Assembly: GCA_004554665.1 (NCBI GenBank)
Contig: SFKY01000002.1
Coordinates: 27,784 to 91,783 of the forward strand
Reading direction: 5' to 3'
DNA length: 64,000 bases
From: Bacteroidales bacterium
GTDB taxonomy: Bacteria > Bacteroidota > Bacteroidia > Bacteroidales > Bacteroidaceae
The notes below the pieces were generated by a model. The model was not told where the DNA came from. It made no database searches and was given only the letters and a program-made list of their open reading frames with translations. Below are positions 8,686-17,955 of this stretch, piece by piece; the stretch's first letter is position 1, and each line of letters starts with the position of its first letter. The position numbers were made by a program, and so were the translations under genes.

Positions 8686-9888
8686 ATGAACAAGATAAAA
8701 TATTTGCTGATGGCTGCAGTGGCCCTGCTGGCAGTGGCTTGCGAGGAGAGCAATGCCGACTACCGCGATGTGGTCTATATCACCGGCACCCAGCAGAAAA
8801 ACACTATCCGTAAGGGATTTGAGGGCAATGACTGCGTGGAGCTGTCGCTCACCTGCACTGCCAAGGTGACAGAGGAGATCAAGGGAACTTTTGAGGCGGC
8901 TCCCGAACTGCTCACGGCCTACAACGAGGCCAACAATGCCGACTATGTGCTGCCGCCCACCAATGCGTACAGCATAGAGGATGCCCAGGTGGCCATCCGT
9001 CCCGGTCACTTTGTGTCTACCGTGGCCAAACTGATGATTGCCGACCCCACCCAGTTTGAGGAGGGCAAGAACTACTGTCTCCCCGTGCGTGTCAAGAGCG
9101 ACGGCAATCTGCTCGAGGCTTGCTCCACGGCCTATATCGTCTTCGTGCCCATCATTACGACCGAGGTGGCCGACATCAACGGCAAGGCTTTCCTGGTGCC
9201 CGGATTCCGCAACAATGAGGACCTCGGCCACTTTGCCCAGCTCACCATGGAGTGCAAGGTATATGTGAACGAGTTCCAAAGCCGCAATCCTTATATCTCT
9301 ACCCTCATGGGATGCGAGGAAAACTTCCTGCTCCGCTTTGGCGACGTAAGCTGCGACAAAGACCAGCTCCAGTTGGCCGGCGGCAAGACGGGCGCGCCCT
9401 CATGGGACCAGCCCGACAAGGGCACGGCGCACCCCACCACGTTCCCCACGCACTTCCCCACCAAGAAGTGGTGCCACTTTGCTTGCGTCTACGATGGTAA
9501 GGAGATCAACATGTATCTCGATGGTGAGCCGATGGGCGACCCCGTCAAGGCTACGGGCGAAATCTCGCTGGTATGGAGCTACGACTACGGTACCTCTTAT
9601 GGCGACAACAACGGTCCTTTCGCCATCGGCTATTCGGCCGGCGGCCGCCATCTCAACGGTTATGTGAGCGAGTTCCGTGTATGGCGTGTTGCCCGTACTC
9701 CTGCCCAGCTGCTCAACAACATCTGCTATGTGGATCCCAAGACAGAGGGACTGGTGGCATACTGGAGATTCTGCGGTACAGACCAGCAGGAGGATGGCTC
9801 TATCCTCGACCAGACCGGACATGGCTACAATGCGGTGGCACGGAGCAGCGCCCCCGCGTGGATTCCTAACCACAAGTGCCCGTACTAA
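8686..9888 (+). CDS. DUF1735 plus LamG-like surface lipoprotein, probable glycan-binding protein
   Basis: The protein has 400 residues with lipobox LLAVAC (Cys19) followed by EESN. Residues about 30-150 form a DUF1735 (BT_3987-like N-terminal) beta domain, recognisable by YNEANNADYVLPP and the closing FVPI strand. Residues about 165-395 form a LamG/concanavalin-type jelly roll (KKWCHFACVYDGKEINMYLD, GYVSEFRVWRVARTPAQL). No catalytic signature is visible, so a surface glycan-binding role in the PUL is likely. It is co-directional with the GH18 gene, 44 bp downstream. Confidence 0.8.
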   Translation: MNKIKYLLMAAVALLAVACEESNADYRDVVYITGTQQKNTIRKGFEGNDCVELSLTCTAKVTEEIKGTFEAAPELLTAYNEANNADYVLPPTNAYSIEDAQVAIRPGHFVSTVAKLMIADPTQFEEGKNYCLPVRVKSDGNLLEACSTAYIVFVPIITTEVADINGKAFLVPGFRNNEDLGHFAQLTMECKVYVNEFQSRNPYISTLMGCEENFLLRFGDVSCDKDQLQLAGGKTGAPSWDQPDKGTAHPTTFPTHFPTKKWCHFACVYDGKEINMYLDGEPMGDPVKATGEISLVWSYDYGTSYGDNNGPFAIGYSAGGRHLNGYVSEFRVWRVARTPAQLLNNICYVDPKTEGLVAYWRFCGTDQQEDGSILDQTGHGYNAVARSSAPAWIPNHKCPY

Positions 9889-9912
9889 TCACGATACTAC
9901 AACCTAACAACA

Positions 9913-11355
9913 ATGAAAAGAATGGAAATCAAACGTATATTCAAGTCGTGTGGGATGCTGCTCTTCGGAGCAGCCATCCTCACCGGCTGTAGCGAAGATG
10001 AGACCTTCGATATCGACGGCAGCGTCGCCAATATGGTGTACCTCCGTCCCACGCTCAATGCTGACTCGCGCTGTCAGGTGTTCCGTACTCCGGCCGGCGT
10101 GTTCGGACGTGTGGCGGCAGACCTTACCGTCAGCATGCAGTACAATGCCACCGACAGCGTACGTCTCTCTGCGGCTGTGCTGGCAGACAATGCCGTGGTG
10201 GACAAGTACAACGAGGCCAACGGCACCGACTATGCCATGCCGTCGGCCGACGTGCTGGCAGCCATGACAATCACCCCGTCGGGTATCGGTGTGGGCAAGA
10301 GTGTGACAGAAAAGCCTGTCACCATCTCGCTGCCTGCCGACAAACTGGCCGCCCTCACCGAGCCTACCTGTATCATCCCTGTGCAGCTGGTGCTTGAGGG
10401 AGTGGATGGCAGCACAGGCACACGTCCTGTAACAGCCAGCACCGAGATGGACAAGTCGTTTATCATCGTCAATACCTCCGATGCCGACAACTTTACCTCT
10501 GTCACAGGGGCGACCGAAATCAGCTGCAACGTGGTACACACGCCGGTGGGAACCTTTGGCGGCATCAGTGCCACCGTGCCGTTTGCCAACCTGTGCGCCG
10601 TATCGGGCGACATGCAGGGTACGCTGGTGGTAGACAACAGTCTGATAGCCGACTACAATGCAAGTCATGGCACAGCCTATGTCCAGTTGCCCGCTGCCGT
10701 ACAGAGCCAGCTCACCATCACTCCAGGTATCGTCAAGGAAGGCGACACACAGACCACAGAGGGTATACGCATCAGCGTGCCGGAATCTGTGACAGAGACC
10801 CTTGAGGGCAGCTATCTCATCCCTATGAGGTTACAGACCTCGTTTGCCAACGGTGTGGTTTACGACGAAGACGACATTGTCTATCTCAAGGTGGATACCA
10901 AGACGTCGCTCATGAACGACAAGCCTACGGCTATCTTGGGTACCATCCAGAGCAATGGCGATGACGTATGGAGCTGTGTAAGCGCTGAAAACTTCGACCC
11001 GGAGAGCATGCGTACCCAGGGATGGAGACCTACCGCCACACGTGTCTCGTCGGCAGAGGTGGTAATCGACTTGGGTGCGGAGCACAAGGTGTCTTCGTTC
11101 ATGGTCGACTTTTATGTGATGACCAATGCCCATATCTATCTGAGTACTGACAACAGCCAGTGGACCGATGTGGGCGAGACCCAAGGCAACGGTACGGTAA
11201 GAGATGACAACTGGCAGTCGTGGTATGTGCTCTATGGCGGAGTGCCGGCAAGATATGTGAAGATGGTGTTTACACTCAATCAGAACCATTGGGCGTGGAA
11301 CTATCCGCAATGGGGCTATTGCGACCTGTCGTTTGGCTTCGCTTTCGATGATTGA
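9913..11355 (+). CDS. Double DUF1735 plus F5/8 type C lipoprotein, probable glycan-binding protein
   Basis: The protein has 480 residues with lipobox AILTGC (Cys26) followed by SEDE, matching the acidic surface-export signal of Bacteroidetes lipoproteins. Two DUF1735 repeats (about 40-165 and 180-315) each carry YN-x-x-(N/H)GT and an ITP strand. Residues about 335-478 look like a discoidin/F5-8C galactose-binding fold (EVVIDLGAEHKVSSFMVDFY, YVKMVF, ending DLSFGFAF). It appears to be the last PUL gene, followed by a strong hairpin. A second surface glycan-binding protein is the likely role; specificity is unknown. Confidence 0.8.
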   Translation: MKRMEIKRIFKSCGMLLFGAAILTGCSEDETFDIDGSVANMVYLRPTLNADSRCQVFRTPAGVFGRVAADLTVSMQYNATDSVRLSAAVLADNAVVDKYNEANGTDYAMPSADVLAAMTITPSGIGVGKSVTEKPVTISLPADKLAALTEPTCIIPVQLVLEGVDGSTGTRPVTASTEMDKSFIIVNTSDADNFTSVTGATEISCNVVHTPVGTFGGISATVPFANLCAVSGDMQGTLVVDNSLIADYNASHGTAYVQLPAAVQSQLTITPGIVKEGDTQTTEGIRISVPESVTETLEGSYLIPMRLQTSFANGVVYDEDDIVYLKVDTKTSLMNDKPTAILGTIQSNGDDVWSCVSAENFDPESMRTQGWRPTATRVSSAEVVIDLGAEHKVSSFMVDFYVMTNAHIYLSTDNSQWTDVGETQGNGTVRDDNWQSWYVLYGGVPARYVKMVFTLNQNHWAWNYPQWGYCDLSFGFAFDD

Positions 11356-11387
11356 TAACTCGTTAGACAATCAAGAATATTAGTTGG

Positions 11388-11436
11388 AAAGGAGGGGCAC
11401 AGGCCGTTCCCACGCGACCGGTGTTCCCTCCTTTTG
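11388..11436 (+). terminator. Long imperfect hairpin closing the GH18 PUL
   Basis: AAAGGAGGG (11388-11396) pairs with CCCTCCTTT (11426-11434). The interior continues as CAC-GG-CG with CG-CC-GTG across two mismatches, giving a nearly continuous stem followed by TG. It separates the PUL from the DUF1573 gene, which starts 22 bp later. Confidence 0.55.
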
Positions 11437-11458
11437 AAATCGCTGACGAAACCTGCGT

Positions 11459-12217
11459 ATGATACGATATTTCTTAGTTTGGCTCTTGGTGCTCGTCCCC
11501 GCTGTCTCGGGCATGGCCCAGACAGGGCAGCCCACGTTTCTGGAAACTTTCAAGCCGGTGGAGCGTGTCCACGACTTCGGTGCTATCTACGAGCGCGACG
11601 GTCTGGTGAGCCATGTCTTCACCCTCCACAATACGGGCAAGAAGCCGGTGGCCATCTCGGCTGTCAACACGTGGTGCGGCTGCATGGTGGCCGACTACAC
11701 GCGCCGCGCGGTCAGGCCCGGCGAGACGGCCAGGGTCACTGTCTCCTTAGACCCCGACCACAAGCAGGGCAACTTTGCCAAGCAGGTGGTGGTGCTGCTC
11801 AACGATGGCAAACAGTATGTGCGGCTGTGGATCAAGGCCCACATCATACCCTGCCTCCATCCTGTGGAGGAAGACCATCCTTACAGTTTCGGCCACGGGT
11901 TGTGGATGAGCCAGCAGATACTGCCCTTCCCCTGCCTGCGCGTAGGGCAGCAGTACACCTACGAACTGAAGGTGGCCAATGATACCGACAAGCCTATGAC
12001 GGTCAGATTCAAGCGCATGCCCAACAATACCGTGCTGAAGATGCCGGAGATGGTAAGGCTCAAGCCGCGGGAGCGCACGACCATAAGCGTAAGCTATGAC
12101 TACCTACGCACCTACAAGGTAGACAGGTATATCTATGTGGTGCCCATCGTGAACGGCAAGGAGGCCAAGCCCCTCACCATCCGATGGAACGCCGGCAAGC
12201 GCTTTCGGCTGCTTTGA
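11459..12217 (+). CDS. Exported DUF1573 family protein
   Basis: The 252-residue protein has a signal peptide to about residue 21 (VSGMAQ). Residues about 33-125 are a typical DUF1573/HYDIN-like Ig-fold domain: VHDFGAIYERDG, FTLHNTGKKPVAI, WCGCMVADY and RPGETARVTVSLDP. The second half (about 140-252) is another beta-rich segment. DUF1573 proteins are common exported proteins of Bacteroidota with no firmly established function. It follows the PUL in the same direction after a hairpin, so it may receive read-through. Confidence 0.75.
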   Translation: MIRYFLVWLLVLVPAVSGMAQTGQPTFLETFKPVERVHDFGAIYERDGLVSHVFTLHNTGKKPVAISAVNTWCGCMVADYTRRAVRPGETARVTVSLDPDHKQGNFAKQVVVLLNDGKQYVRLWIKAHIIPCLHPVEEDHPYSFGHGLWMSQQILPFPCLRVGQQYTYELKVANDTDKPMTVRFKRMPNNTVLKMPEMVRLKPRERTTISVSYDYLRTYKVDRYIYVVPIVNGKEAKPLTIRWNAGKRFRLL

Positions 12218-12292
12218 CCCGTCGTATGGGTCATCTTGATTCCTGACAAAGGATACTTTTTTTTCTCACATAGGTTCTTTAAGTTTAGTCCG

Positions 12293-12336
12293 CCACCCAT
12301 CCCCATTGTCCTTGGATGGGTGGTTTTGTTTTTTTT
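12293..12336 (+). terminator. Intrinsic terminator after the DUF1573 gene
   Basis: CCACCCATCC (12293-12302) and GGATGGGTGG (12314-12323) form a perfect 10-bp stem with an 11-nt loop, followed by TTTTGTTTTTTTT. It is a textbook plus-strand terminator 75 bp after the DUF1573 stop. Confidence 0.9.
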
Positions 12337-12356
12337 CTGGGATACAGACAGCAGGG

Positions 12357-12417
12357 CTAAACGTGGCGTTTACGGGTGCTAAATGCCATGATTGGCGTCG
12401 TAAAGGTGGCATTTACG
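12357..12417. repeat. TAAA..GGC..TTTA dyad repeat, copy 1
   Basis: CTAAACGTGGCGTTTAC, then GGGTG, then CTAAATGCCA ... TGGCATTTAC. Each block is a near-palindrome of about 17 bp and consecutive blocks alternate in orientation. Related copies are at 30931, 51231 and 63822. It lies between the two convergent genes. Confidence 0.65.
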
Positions 12418-12437
12418 CTTGGGGAGTGCCCTCACGC

Positions 12438-12494
12438 CTTGATTGAATGGTGCCCTCACCATTCGCAAAAGGGTGAGGGCACCATTCCATCAAG
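12438..12494 (-). repeat. Long hairpin spanning the GH106 stop codon
   Basis: Arms 12438-12460 and 12472-12494 are 23 bp with one mismatch and an 11-nt loop. The core GGTGCCCTCACC faces GGTGAGGGCACC. The GH106 stop codon (12490-12492) lies inside the right arm. It may terminate or stabilise the 3' end of the mRNA. Its core resembles the hairpin at 24234-24280. Confidence 0.7.
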
Positions 12495-15400
12495 GGTTGT
12501 CCCTGCCACGGGTGGCGATGAGGTACACGGGACCCAACAGGCCTGAGGGGTCGAGCTTGCGTGTGGCTTTCTTGCTCCATGGGAACGAGGTGAAGGCATA
12601 GTGGGGCGCATCGGCGGGTGCGAAATGGTCGCCGACGAGGCGGTTGCGCCACGTGTTGGCCACCTGTATCTCTATCTCGTTGTCGCCGGGATGTACCAGG
12701 CGGGTGACATCTACCTCGTAGGGAGCCGTCCAGCAGATGCCGGCATCGTGGCCGTTTACCCTTACCTGTGCCACATGGTACACGGTGCCCAGATGGAGCA
12801 CCTGCCGGTTGCCCATGTAGATGGCGGGCAGGTGCAGGGTGGTGCGGTAGGTGGCGGTGCCCGAGAAGTGGCGCACGGCGTGGAGCGATGCCGAGTCGAG
12901 CGCATGCCGGGGATAGCGGCTCAGTGCATGCAGCGTGTCGGTGACAAGCCGCTGGGGTGTGCCCCATCCCTTGGGCAGGCAGATGGTCCACGGCGTGGAG
13001 ACGGGGTGGATGCCTACGGTGTCGGTGCGGGCTGCACGGTGGCGGAGCCCGGTATGGGGACGGCCGCGGAAGACCACGAAGAGTGCCTCGGCGGGCTGCA
13101 GGGAGAGGCTGACATGGGTGGCGTGTGTGCCCACGGCGTAGGTGGCGGGCTGCGCCTGTGCGGTGACGGGATGCCAGATCTCGGCCTGCTTGCCTGTGAC
13201 ACGGAAACTGAAGGTGCGGTCGATGGGCTGCTGGCTGCGGTTGCAGAGCCAGTACACCTCGGTGTCTCCTACCGAGCGGTGCACGAAGCGGATGTGGCTC
13301 ATGTCGTCGGCCACGACATCGGGCTGCAGTTGCAACCGCTGGAGCGCCACGGCCACCGAATCGGTATGGATGACGTGGTGGCGGCCACGGTGCCAGATGT
13401 CGTCTACCAACCGTCTGAACTCGGTGGTGTCTGCCGCGGTGCCGATGCAGGCCACGGGCGGTTGGCCGCAGAGGCGTATGCCTTGGCCTACCAGTTGGTG
13501 GATGCGGCGCAGCATGGGCAGCGAGAGGCGGCGGGCATTGTCGTCGAGGGCCAGCAGGCGGTAGCGCATGCCCGACGGGGTGACCAGCATGCTGTCTTCT
13601 ACCGTGGTGAGCGCTGTCAGCGCATGGGGATTGATAAGATCGTAGGCCACCGTAGCCGGCACTGGGGGCAGCGACTTCTCGTAGAGTGCCGTGGCGTTGG
13701 CCTCTTCGCCGTAGTAGTAAGCCACGTCTACCACCGGTCGCCCTGCCTGCAGCAGATAGCTGCTCCGCGCCAGATAGTCCATCCACGGGCGCGCCATCTC
13801 TGCCCATGTCTCGTGCCGGCTGAACCACTGGCCGTAGACGCCGAGTCCCACACCCGGGCGGTGAGTGTCGGTGGGCTGGTGGGGCGACTCGTGCAGCACG
13901 ATGCGGTTGATGCCCGAGGCAAACTCCATGTCGGCCACGGGCTTGAGGGCGGCGGGGGCAAAATTGTGCGCCAGGCTGTCTTTGCGCTCGGGGCCGTAGG
14001 CGGTGAGCGATTCGGCCGCCACCAGCCGCCGGCCATATATATGCGCCACTGATGCCGACTCGCGCATGTCGGCCTGCTTTTCCCGAAACTCGTCATCCCT
14101 CATGTTGAGCATGGCCAGCCGTGCCCACTGGGCGGCCATGGGTATGTCGCCGCAGCTCTTCACGGCCATGCCGTCGGCGATAAACGCCCGACGGTCTTCC
14201 ATTCCCTCGAAGTAGGTGGTGAGTCTGTGCCGATGGGCTATCTCCTGTACCTGGGCGTAAAGGTGCTGGGTGATGAGTTCGGCCAGCGTGGTGCGCCAGT
14301 CGTAGAGGAAGGCATCGGTCTTGTCGGCGCTTTCCACAATCTCTCCTGTGAGGGCAGGCAGCCACGGCAGCAGGTCGTAGCCTCTGCGCCGGGCAAACTC
14401 CTCGCGCATACGGGGGGTCCACGTGGCGCATCCTGCCTCGTAGCTGTCTATCAGCAGTCCGCTGATGCCCCTCTGTCCTATCATGCTGTCGCCCACGGCT
14501 TGGCGGTAGGTGCCGATGTAGTGCTCCATGTAGCGGCGCACGGCCGCCGAGTCTAACTTGTCTACCTCCAATCCTGTGGCCTCGGGCGACGCGGGATGAT
14601 TTTCCTTGCCCGTGAGCGAGTAGCCGAAACGGTAGATGCGCCACCGTCCGGGCGGGATATCCCATACCACGGTGCTGTCTGAGGTCTTGCAGGCCGAGAG
14701 GTCTATCACATCGGCCAGTGGAGTGGCGTCGGAGGTGGAGGGAGTGGCAAAATCGTTGACGCGGATGATGCCCGCAAAACCTCCTTTCTCCTCGGCATGG
14801 TTCACCCGCTCGGTCGTATGCAACACCAGTTCGGCGATGCCGATAGGGTCGGCGTTGCTCTTGCATACCACTCGGAAGAAACGGGCCTCGGTGTCGGGAA
14901 TGTCGATGGTCTGCAGGGGAGCCGCTCCGTTGGGGATGTTGCACACCTTCTTGTAATGGGTGCCGTCTTGGCTGCACTCCAAGTATTTGAGGGGAGTATA
15001 GGGCGATATCTGCCAACCTCCCAGCCGGTGTGAGGTGGCGATGCTGAGAGACTTGATACGGTAGGGCTTGTGCAGTTCGAAGGCTATCCACGACCGCTTG
15101 CGCTTCTTGTCGGCCTTGAGCGTGTCCATGTGGTTGAGGTCGCCGTCGCACAGGCGGTCTAATGAGAATCGCCCGGTGGGCGAACTGACGCGCGCCACCA
15201 TCTCGTGCATGGATACTTCGCCGTCGGGCACCCGCGTGGCCAGTACATAGAGGTCGCGGTAATAAGGCACCTGTCGGGAGCGTATGTAGGTGGGCACGTC
15301 CTGAAATGTGCCGCTCACCGTGTAGGGAGCAGGCAGCTGTATCTGCTTGCGCTGCCCTCCGCATACCACGGTGTCGCGCCATGTGAGCCGCTTCATGGCA

Positions 15401-15786
15401 TCGTCGGGGGTTACCCACGGCCCTCCTGTGTTGCTCCAGCCCGGTGCCGAGGCGATGGTGACCTCTATGCCGAGCGAGTCGGCCAGATGGAGGGCGTAGC
15501 GGAGACAGTCCTGCCATGCCGGTGTCATGTACTCGATGCGCTGGGGCACAATCTGCGGTGTGTCGAGGCCGGCATCAAACAGGTGTACGCCGCCTATGCC
15601 CATGCGGTGCATCCACAGCAGGTCTTTGCGGATGCCGTCTTTGGAGATGTTGCCATTCATCCAGTGCCACCATACCTGTGGTCGGGCGGCGTGGGGAGGA
15701 GAGACAAACTGGGACAGTGATACGGTGTCTTGCGCGTGGAGCCCCACGACGCAAGACAGGAGGAGGGTAATCAGCGTTGATTTCAT
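12490..15786 (-). CDS. GH106-type alpha-L-rhamnosidase family glycoside hydrolase
   Basis: The 1098-residue secreted protein has a signal peptide to about residue 19. The N-terminal signature RPQVWWHWMNGNISKDGIRK, then MHRMGIGGVHLFDAG and IASAPGWSNTGGPWV, is characteristic of the GH106-like (beta/alpha)8 enzymes. A discoidin-like insert lies near residues 230-330. The C-terminus (about 975-1090) is a galactose-binding-like jelly roll (VRVNGHDAGICWTAPYEVDV, GDNEIEIQVANTW). Family members release alpha-L-rhamnose from pectin or other glycans. Linkage cannot be told from sequence alone. It is 47 bp downstream of dusB on the same strand, with no susC/D neighbour. Confidence 0.8.
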   Translation of the reverse strand: MKSTLITLLLSCVVGLHAQDTVSLSQFVSPPHAARPQVWWHWMNGNISKDGIRKDLLWMHRMGIGGVHLFDAGLDTPQIVPQRIEYMTPAWQDCLRYALHLADSLGIEVTIASAPGWSNTGGPWVTPDDAMKRLTWRDTVVCGGQRKQIQLPAPYTVSGTFQDVPTYIRSRQVPYYRDLYVLATRVPDGEVSMHEMVARVSSPTGRFSLDRLCDGDLNHMDTLKADKKRKRSWIAFELHKPYRIKSLSIATSHRLGGWQISPYTPLKYLECSQDGTHYKKVCNIPNGAAPLQTIDIPDTEARFFRVVCKSNADPIGIAELVLHTTERVNHAEEKGGFAGIIRVNDFATPSTSDATPLADVIDLSACKTSDSTVVWDIPPGRWRIYRFGYSLTGKENHPASPEATGLEVDKLDSAAVRRYMEHYIGTYRQAVGDSMIGQRGISGLLIDSYEAGCATWTPRMREEFARRRGYDLLPWLPALTGEIVESADKTDAFLYDWRTTLAELITQHLYAQVQEIAHRHRLTTYFEGMEDRRAFIADGMAVKSCGDIPMAAQWARLAMLNMRDDEFREKQADMRESASVAHIYGRRLVAAESLTAYGPERKDSLAHNFAPAALKPVADMEFASGINRIVLHESPHQPTDTHRPGVGLGVYGQWFSRHETWAEMARPWMDYLARSSYLLQAGRPVVDVAYYYGEEANATALYEKSLPPVPATVAYDLINPHALTALTTVEDSMLVTPSGMRYRLLALDDNARRLSLPMLRRIHQLVGQGIRLCGQPPVACIGTAADTTEFRRLVDDIWHRGRHHVIHTDSVAVALQRLQLQPDVVADDMSHIRFVHRSVGDTEVYWLCNRSQQPIDRTFSFRVTGKQAEIWHPVTAQAQPATYAVGTHATHVSLSLQPAEALFVVFRGRPHTGLRHRAARTDTVGIHPVSTPWTICLPKGWGTPQRLVTDTLHALSRYPRHALDSASLHAVRHFSGTATYRTTLHLPAIYMGNRQVLHLGTVYHVAQVRVNGHDAGICWTAPYEVDVTRLVHPGDNEIEIQVANTWRNRLVGDHFAPADAPHYAFTSFPWSKKATRKLDPSGLLGPVYLIATRGRDNP

Positions 15787-15833
15787 GGTTATTGAGGTGC
15801 TTGATTATTAATGAGCGGTGGAAAATGGGGTGG

Positions 15834-16805
15834 TCAGGAAGTGGTTCGGAGCCGTTGGCGACAGGATTCGAGGATGCCGGTGAGCTCGTCCACGGTCTCG
15901 GCGCGGAGCATGGCGATGCGCGTCTGCCTGAAGTCGGGGATGCCCTTGAAGATAGGACTTGCCGCCAGGTGGCGTCGTGTGTGCAGGATGCCGCGGTACT
16001 CGTCGATACGCGCCACGTTGATGCGCAGCTGCTCCTCCAGGATGTCTATCTTGTCATCGATGGTCAGCGAGTCCACGCCCTCACGCATCTCCTTGAACAC
16101 CCAAGGACGGCCAAAGGTGGCGCGACCCACCATCACGGCGTCTACGCCGTAGCGTTCGAACGCTTCGTGGGCAGCCTCGGGGGTGGTGATGTCGCCGTTG
16201 CCGATGATGGGGATGTGGATGCGAGGATTGCGCTTCACCTCTCCGATGAGCGTCCAGTCTGCCTGGCCCGTGTACATCTGGCTTCGGGTGCGTCCGTGTA
16301 TGGTGAGGGCAGCGATACCGCAGTCTTGCAGTTGTTCGGCCAATGTGGTAATGACCAGATTGTTGCAGTCCCAGCCCAGTCGGGTCTTTACGGTAACAGG
16401 CACATGCACAGCCTTCACCACCTCGCGGGTGATGTCGAGCAGCAGCGGGATGTTTCGGAGCATACCCGCGCCGGCTCCCTTGCCAGCAACCTTCTTGACA
16501 GGGCAGCCAAAGTTGATATCGATCACGTCGGGGTGCGCCTGTTCCACCACCTTGGCGGCCTCGACCATCGACTCTACGTCGCGGCCGTAGATCTGTATGC
16601 CTACGGGGCGTTCCTCGTCGTTGATGACCATCTTGTCGAGGGTGGACTTGATGGAGCGTATCACAGCCTCGGCCGACACAAATTCGGTGTAGACCATTGC
16701 CGCACCGTAACGCTTGCAGAGCATGCGGAAACCGATGTCGGTCACATCTTCCATAGGGGCGAGGAAGAGAGGACGTTCGCCAAAATCAATAGTGCCTATT
16801 TTCAT
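15834..16805 (-). CDS. dusB: tRNA-dihydrouridine synthase
   Basis: This is a 323-residue FMN enzyme that reduces uridines in the tRNA D-loop. It shows PLFLAPMEDVTD (FMN-binding start of the barrel), the catalytic cysteine in INFGCPVKKV (Cys101), VTVKTRLGW, IHGRTRSQMYTG and NGDI. The start at 16805 gives the usual MKIG... N-terminus; a Met three codons upstream is possible. It is encoded 19 bp after dprA on the same strand, so the two are probably co-transcribed. Confidence 0.92.
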   Translation of the reverse strand: MKIGTIDFGERPLFLAPMEDVTDIGFRMLCKRYGAAMVYTEFVSAEAVIRSIKSTLDKMVINDEERPVGIQIYGRDVESMVEAAKVVEQAHPDVIDINFGCPVKKVAGKGAGAGMLRNIPLLLDITREVVKAVHVPVTVKTRLGWDCNNLVITTLAEQLQDCGIAALTIHGRTRSQMYTGQADWTLIGEVKRNPRIHIPIIGNGDITTPEAAHEAFERYGVDAVMVGRATFGRPWVFKEMREGVDSLTIDDKIDILEEQLRINVARIDEYRGILHTRRHLAASPIFKGIPDFRQTRIAMLRAETVDELTGILESCRQRLRTTS

Positions 16806-16824
16806 GTGTTGCAAATGCAGTTTG

Positions 16825-17955
16825 TCAGTTGATAAGATGATAGATACCGCCGGCCAGCGACCTCACCACGCCTTTCATCTCCAGCGAGAACAGGGTAGCC
16901 GTAAGCGTGGGGACGGGCAGGGCTGTCTTGACGGTGAGCAGGTTGATTTGCAGGTCGTTGTTGGCGCGCAGTGCGTCGACCACCCGCTGCTCCTCTGCCG
17001 ACAGTTGCGGAAACAGTTGCCGCTCTATGCCGGTTTGCCGGGCTGACAGGCGCTGGCGGTCGTCGTCCCAGCCCATGGCGTGCACGAAGTCGTCGGCATC
17101 GGATATGAGAGCAGCTCCGTTGTCGCGAATCAGGTTGTTGCATCCGCGGCTGCTCTCGGCACCCACAGGACCGGGAAAGGCAAACACGTCGCGTCCATAG
17201 CCTTGCGCGATCTCGCAGGTAATCAGACCGCCTCCCTTGGGCGCGCTCTCCACCAGCAGGGTGGCATCGCAGAGCCCAGCCACGATACGGTTGCGCCGCA
17301 CAAAATTCATCTTGTCGGCATTGGTGTTGGTCATAAACTCGGTGAGCAGTCCTCCCTGCCGTGTCATCTCTTCTGCCGTGGCGCGGTGTCGCGGCGGGTA
17401 CAGGTCGTCCAAGCCGTGTGCCAGCACGCCCACCGTCTCGTATCCGTTGGCCAACGCTTGCCGATGGGCACAGATGTCGATGCCATAAGCCAGTCCGCTC
17501 ACCACCAGCACCTGTGGGCAACGCTGCTTGAGGTCGGTGAGGAAGCGCCGCACGATGTCCTGTCCGTAAGCGGTACAGCGGCGGGTGCCGACTATATTGA
17601 TGACTTTGGCCTGATTGAGGTCTGCCGAGCCCTTGTAGTAAAGTACGAGAGGTGCATCTGGGCAATGGCGCAACCGCTCGGGGTAGCGCGGGTCTGCCAG
17701 ACACAGGGGCGTAACATGGTTGGCCATGTCCCATTCGTACTCTATCTGTGCCCGTCGCAGGGGTTCGCTGATGTCGCGGAAAGCCTCTACCAACCGTGGG
17801 GAAGCTTCGGGCAGCACGTCGCGTATATGGGCATGATGGCTCAGTACCTCCGAGGCAGATCCTAACCGCCTGTAGAGTTCCAGCATGCCCGTCAGGTTGT
17901 AGAAACTGATGCGGGTGAGTGCGATGGAATCGATGATTTCTTGCGTTTCTATCAT
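16825..17955 (-). CDS. dprA: DNA-processing protein DprA
   Basis: The 376-residue protein loads RecA on incoming single strands during natural transformation. It has an N-terminal helical region, then the Rossmann-like DprA core: VINIVGTRRCTAYG, SGLAYGIDICAH, FVRRNRIVAGL, VESAPKGGGLIT and FAFPGPVG. A C-terminal winged helix follows (about 315-376). The start at 17955 overlaps the thioesterase stop by 4 bp (ATGA), indicating translational coupling. The upstream extension of the frame is a shadow of that gene. Confidence 0.92.
   Translation of the reverse strand: MIETQEIIDSIALTRISFYNLTGMLELYRRLGSASEVLSHHAHIRDVLPEASPRLVEAFRDISEPLRRAQIEYEWDMANHVTPLCLADPRYPERLRHCPDAPLVLYYKGSADLNQAKVINIVGTRRCTAYGQDIVRRFLTDLKQRCPQVLVVSGLAYGIDICAHRQALANGYETVGVLAHGLDDLYPPRHRATAEEMTRQGGLLTEFMTNTNADKMNFVRRNRIVAGLCDATLLVESAPKGGGLITCEIAQGYGRDVFAFPGPVGAESSRGCNNLIRDNGAALISDADDFVHAMGWDDDRQRLSARQTGIERQLFPQLSAEEQRVVDALRANNDLQINLLTVKTALPVPTLTATLFSLEMKGVVRSLAGGIYHLIN

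Noticed and set aside
11434..11982. Overlapping plus-strand frame of about 180 codons across the DUF1573 gene
   Set aside because: It has Arg/Gly/Ala-rich shadow composition. The DUF1573 frame has a signal peptide and domain motifs.
12601..14052. Long plus-strand open frame (about 480 codons) opposite the GH106 gene
   Set aside because: It is an antisense shadow of the GH106 frame caused by GC-rich third positions. It lacks family motifs, and the GH106 protein on the other strand is clearly genuine.
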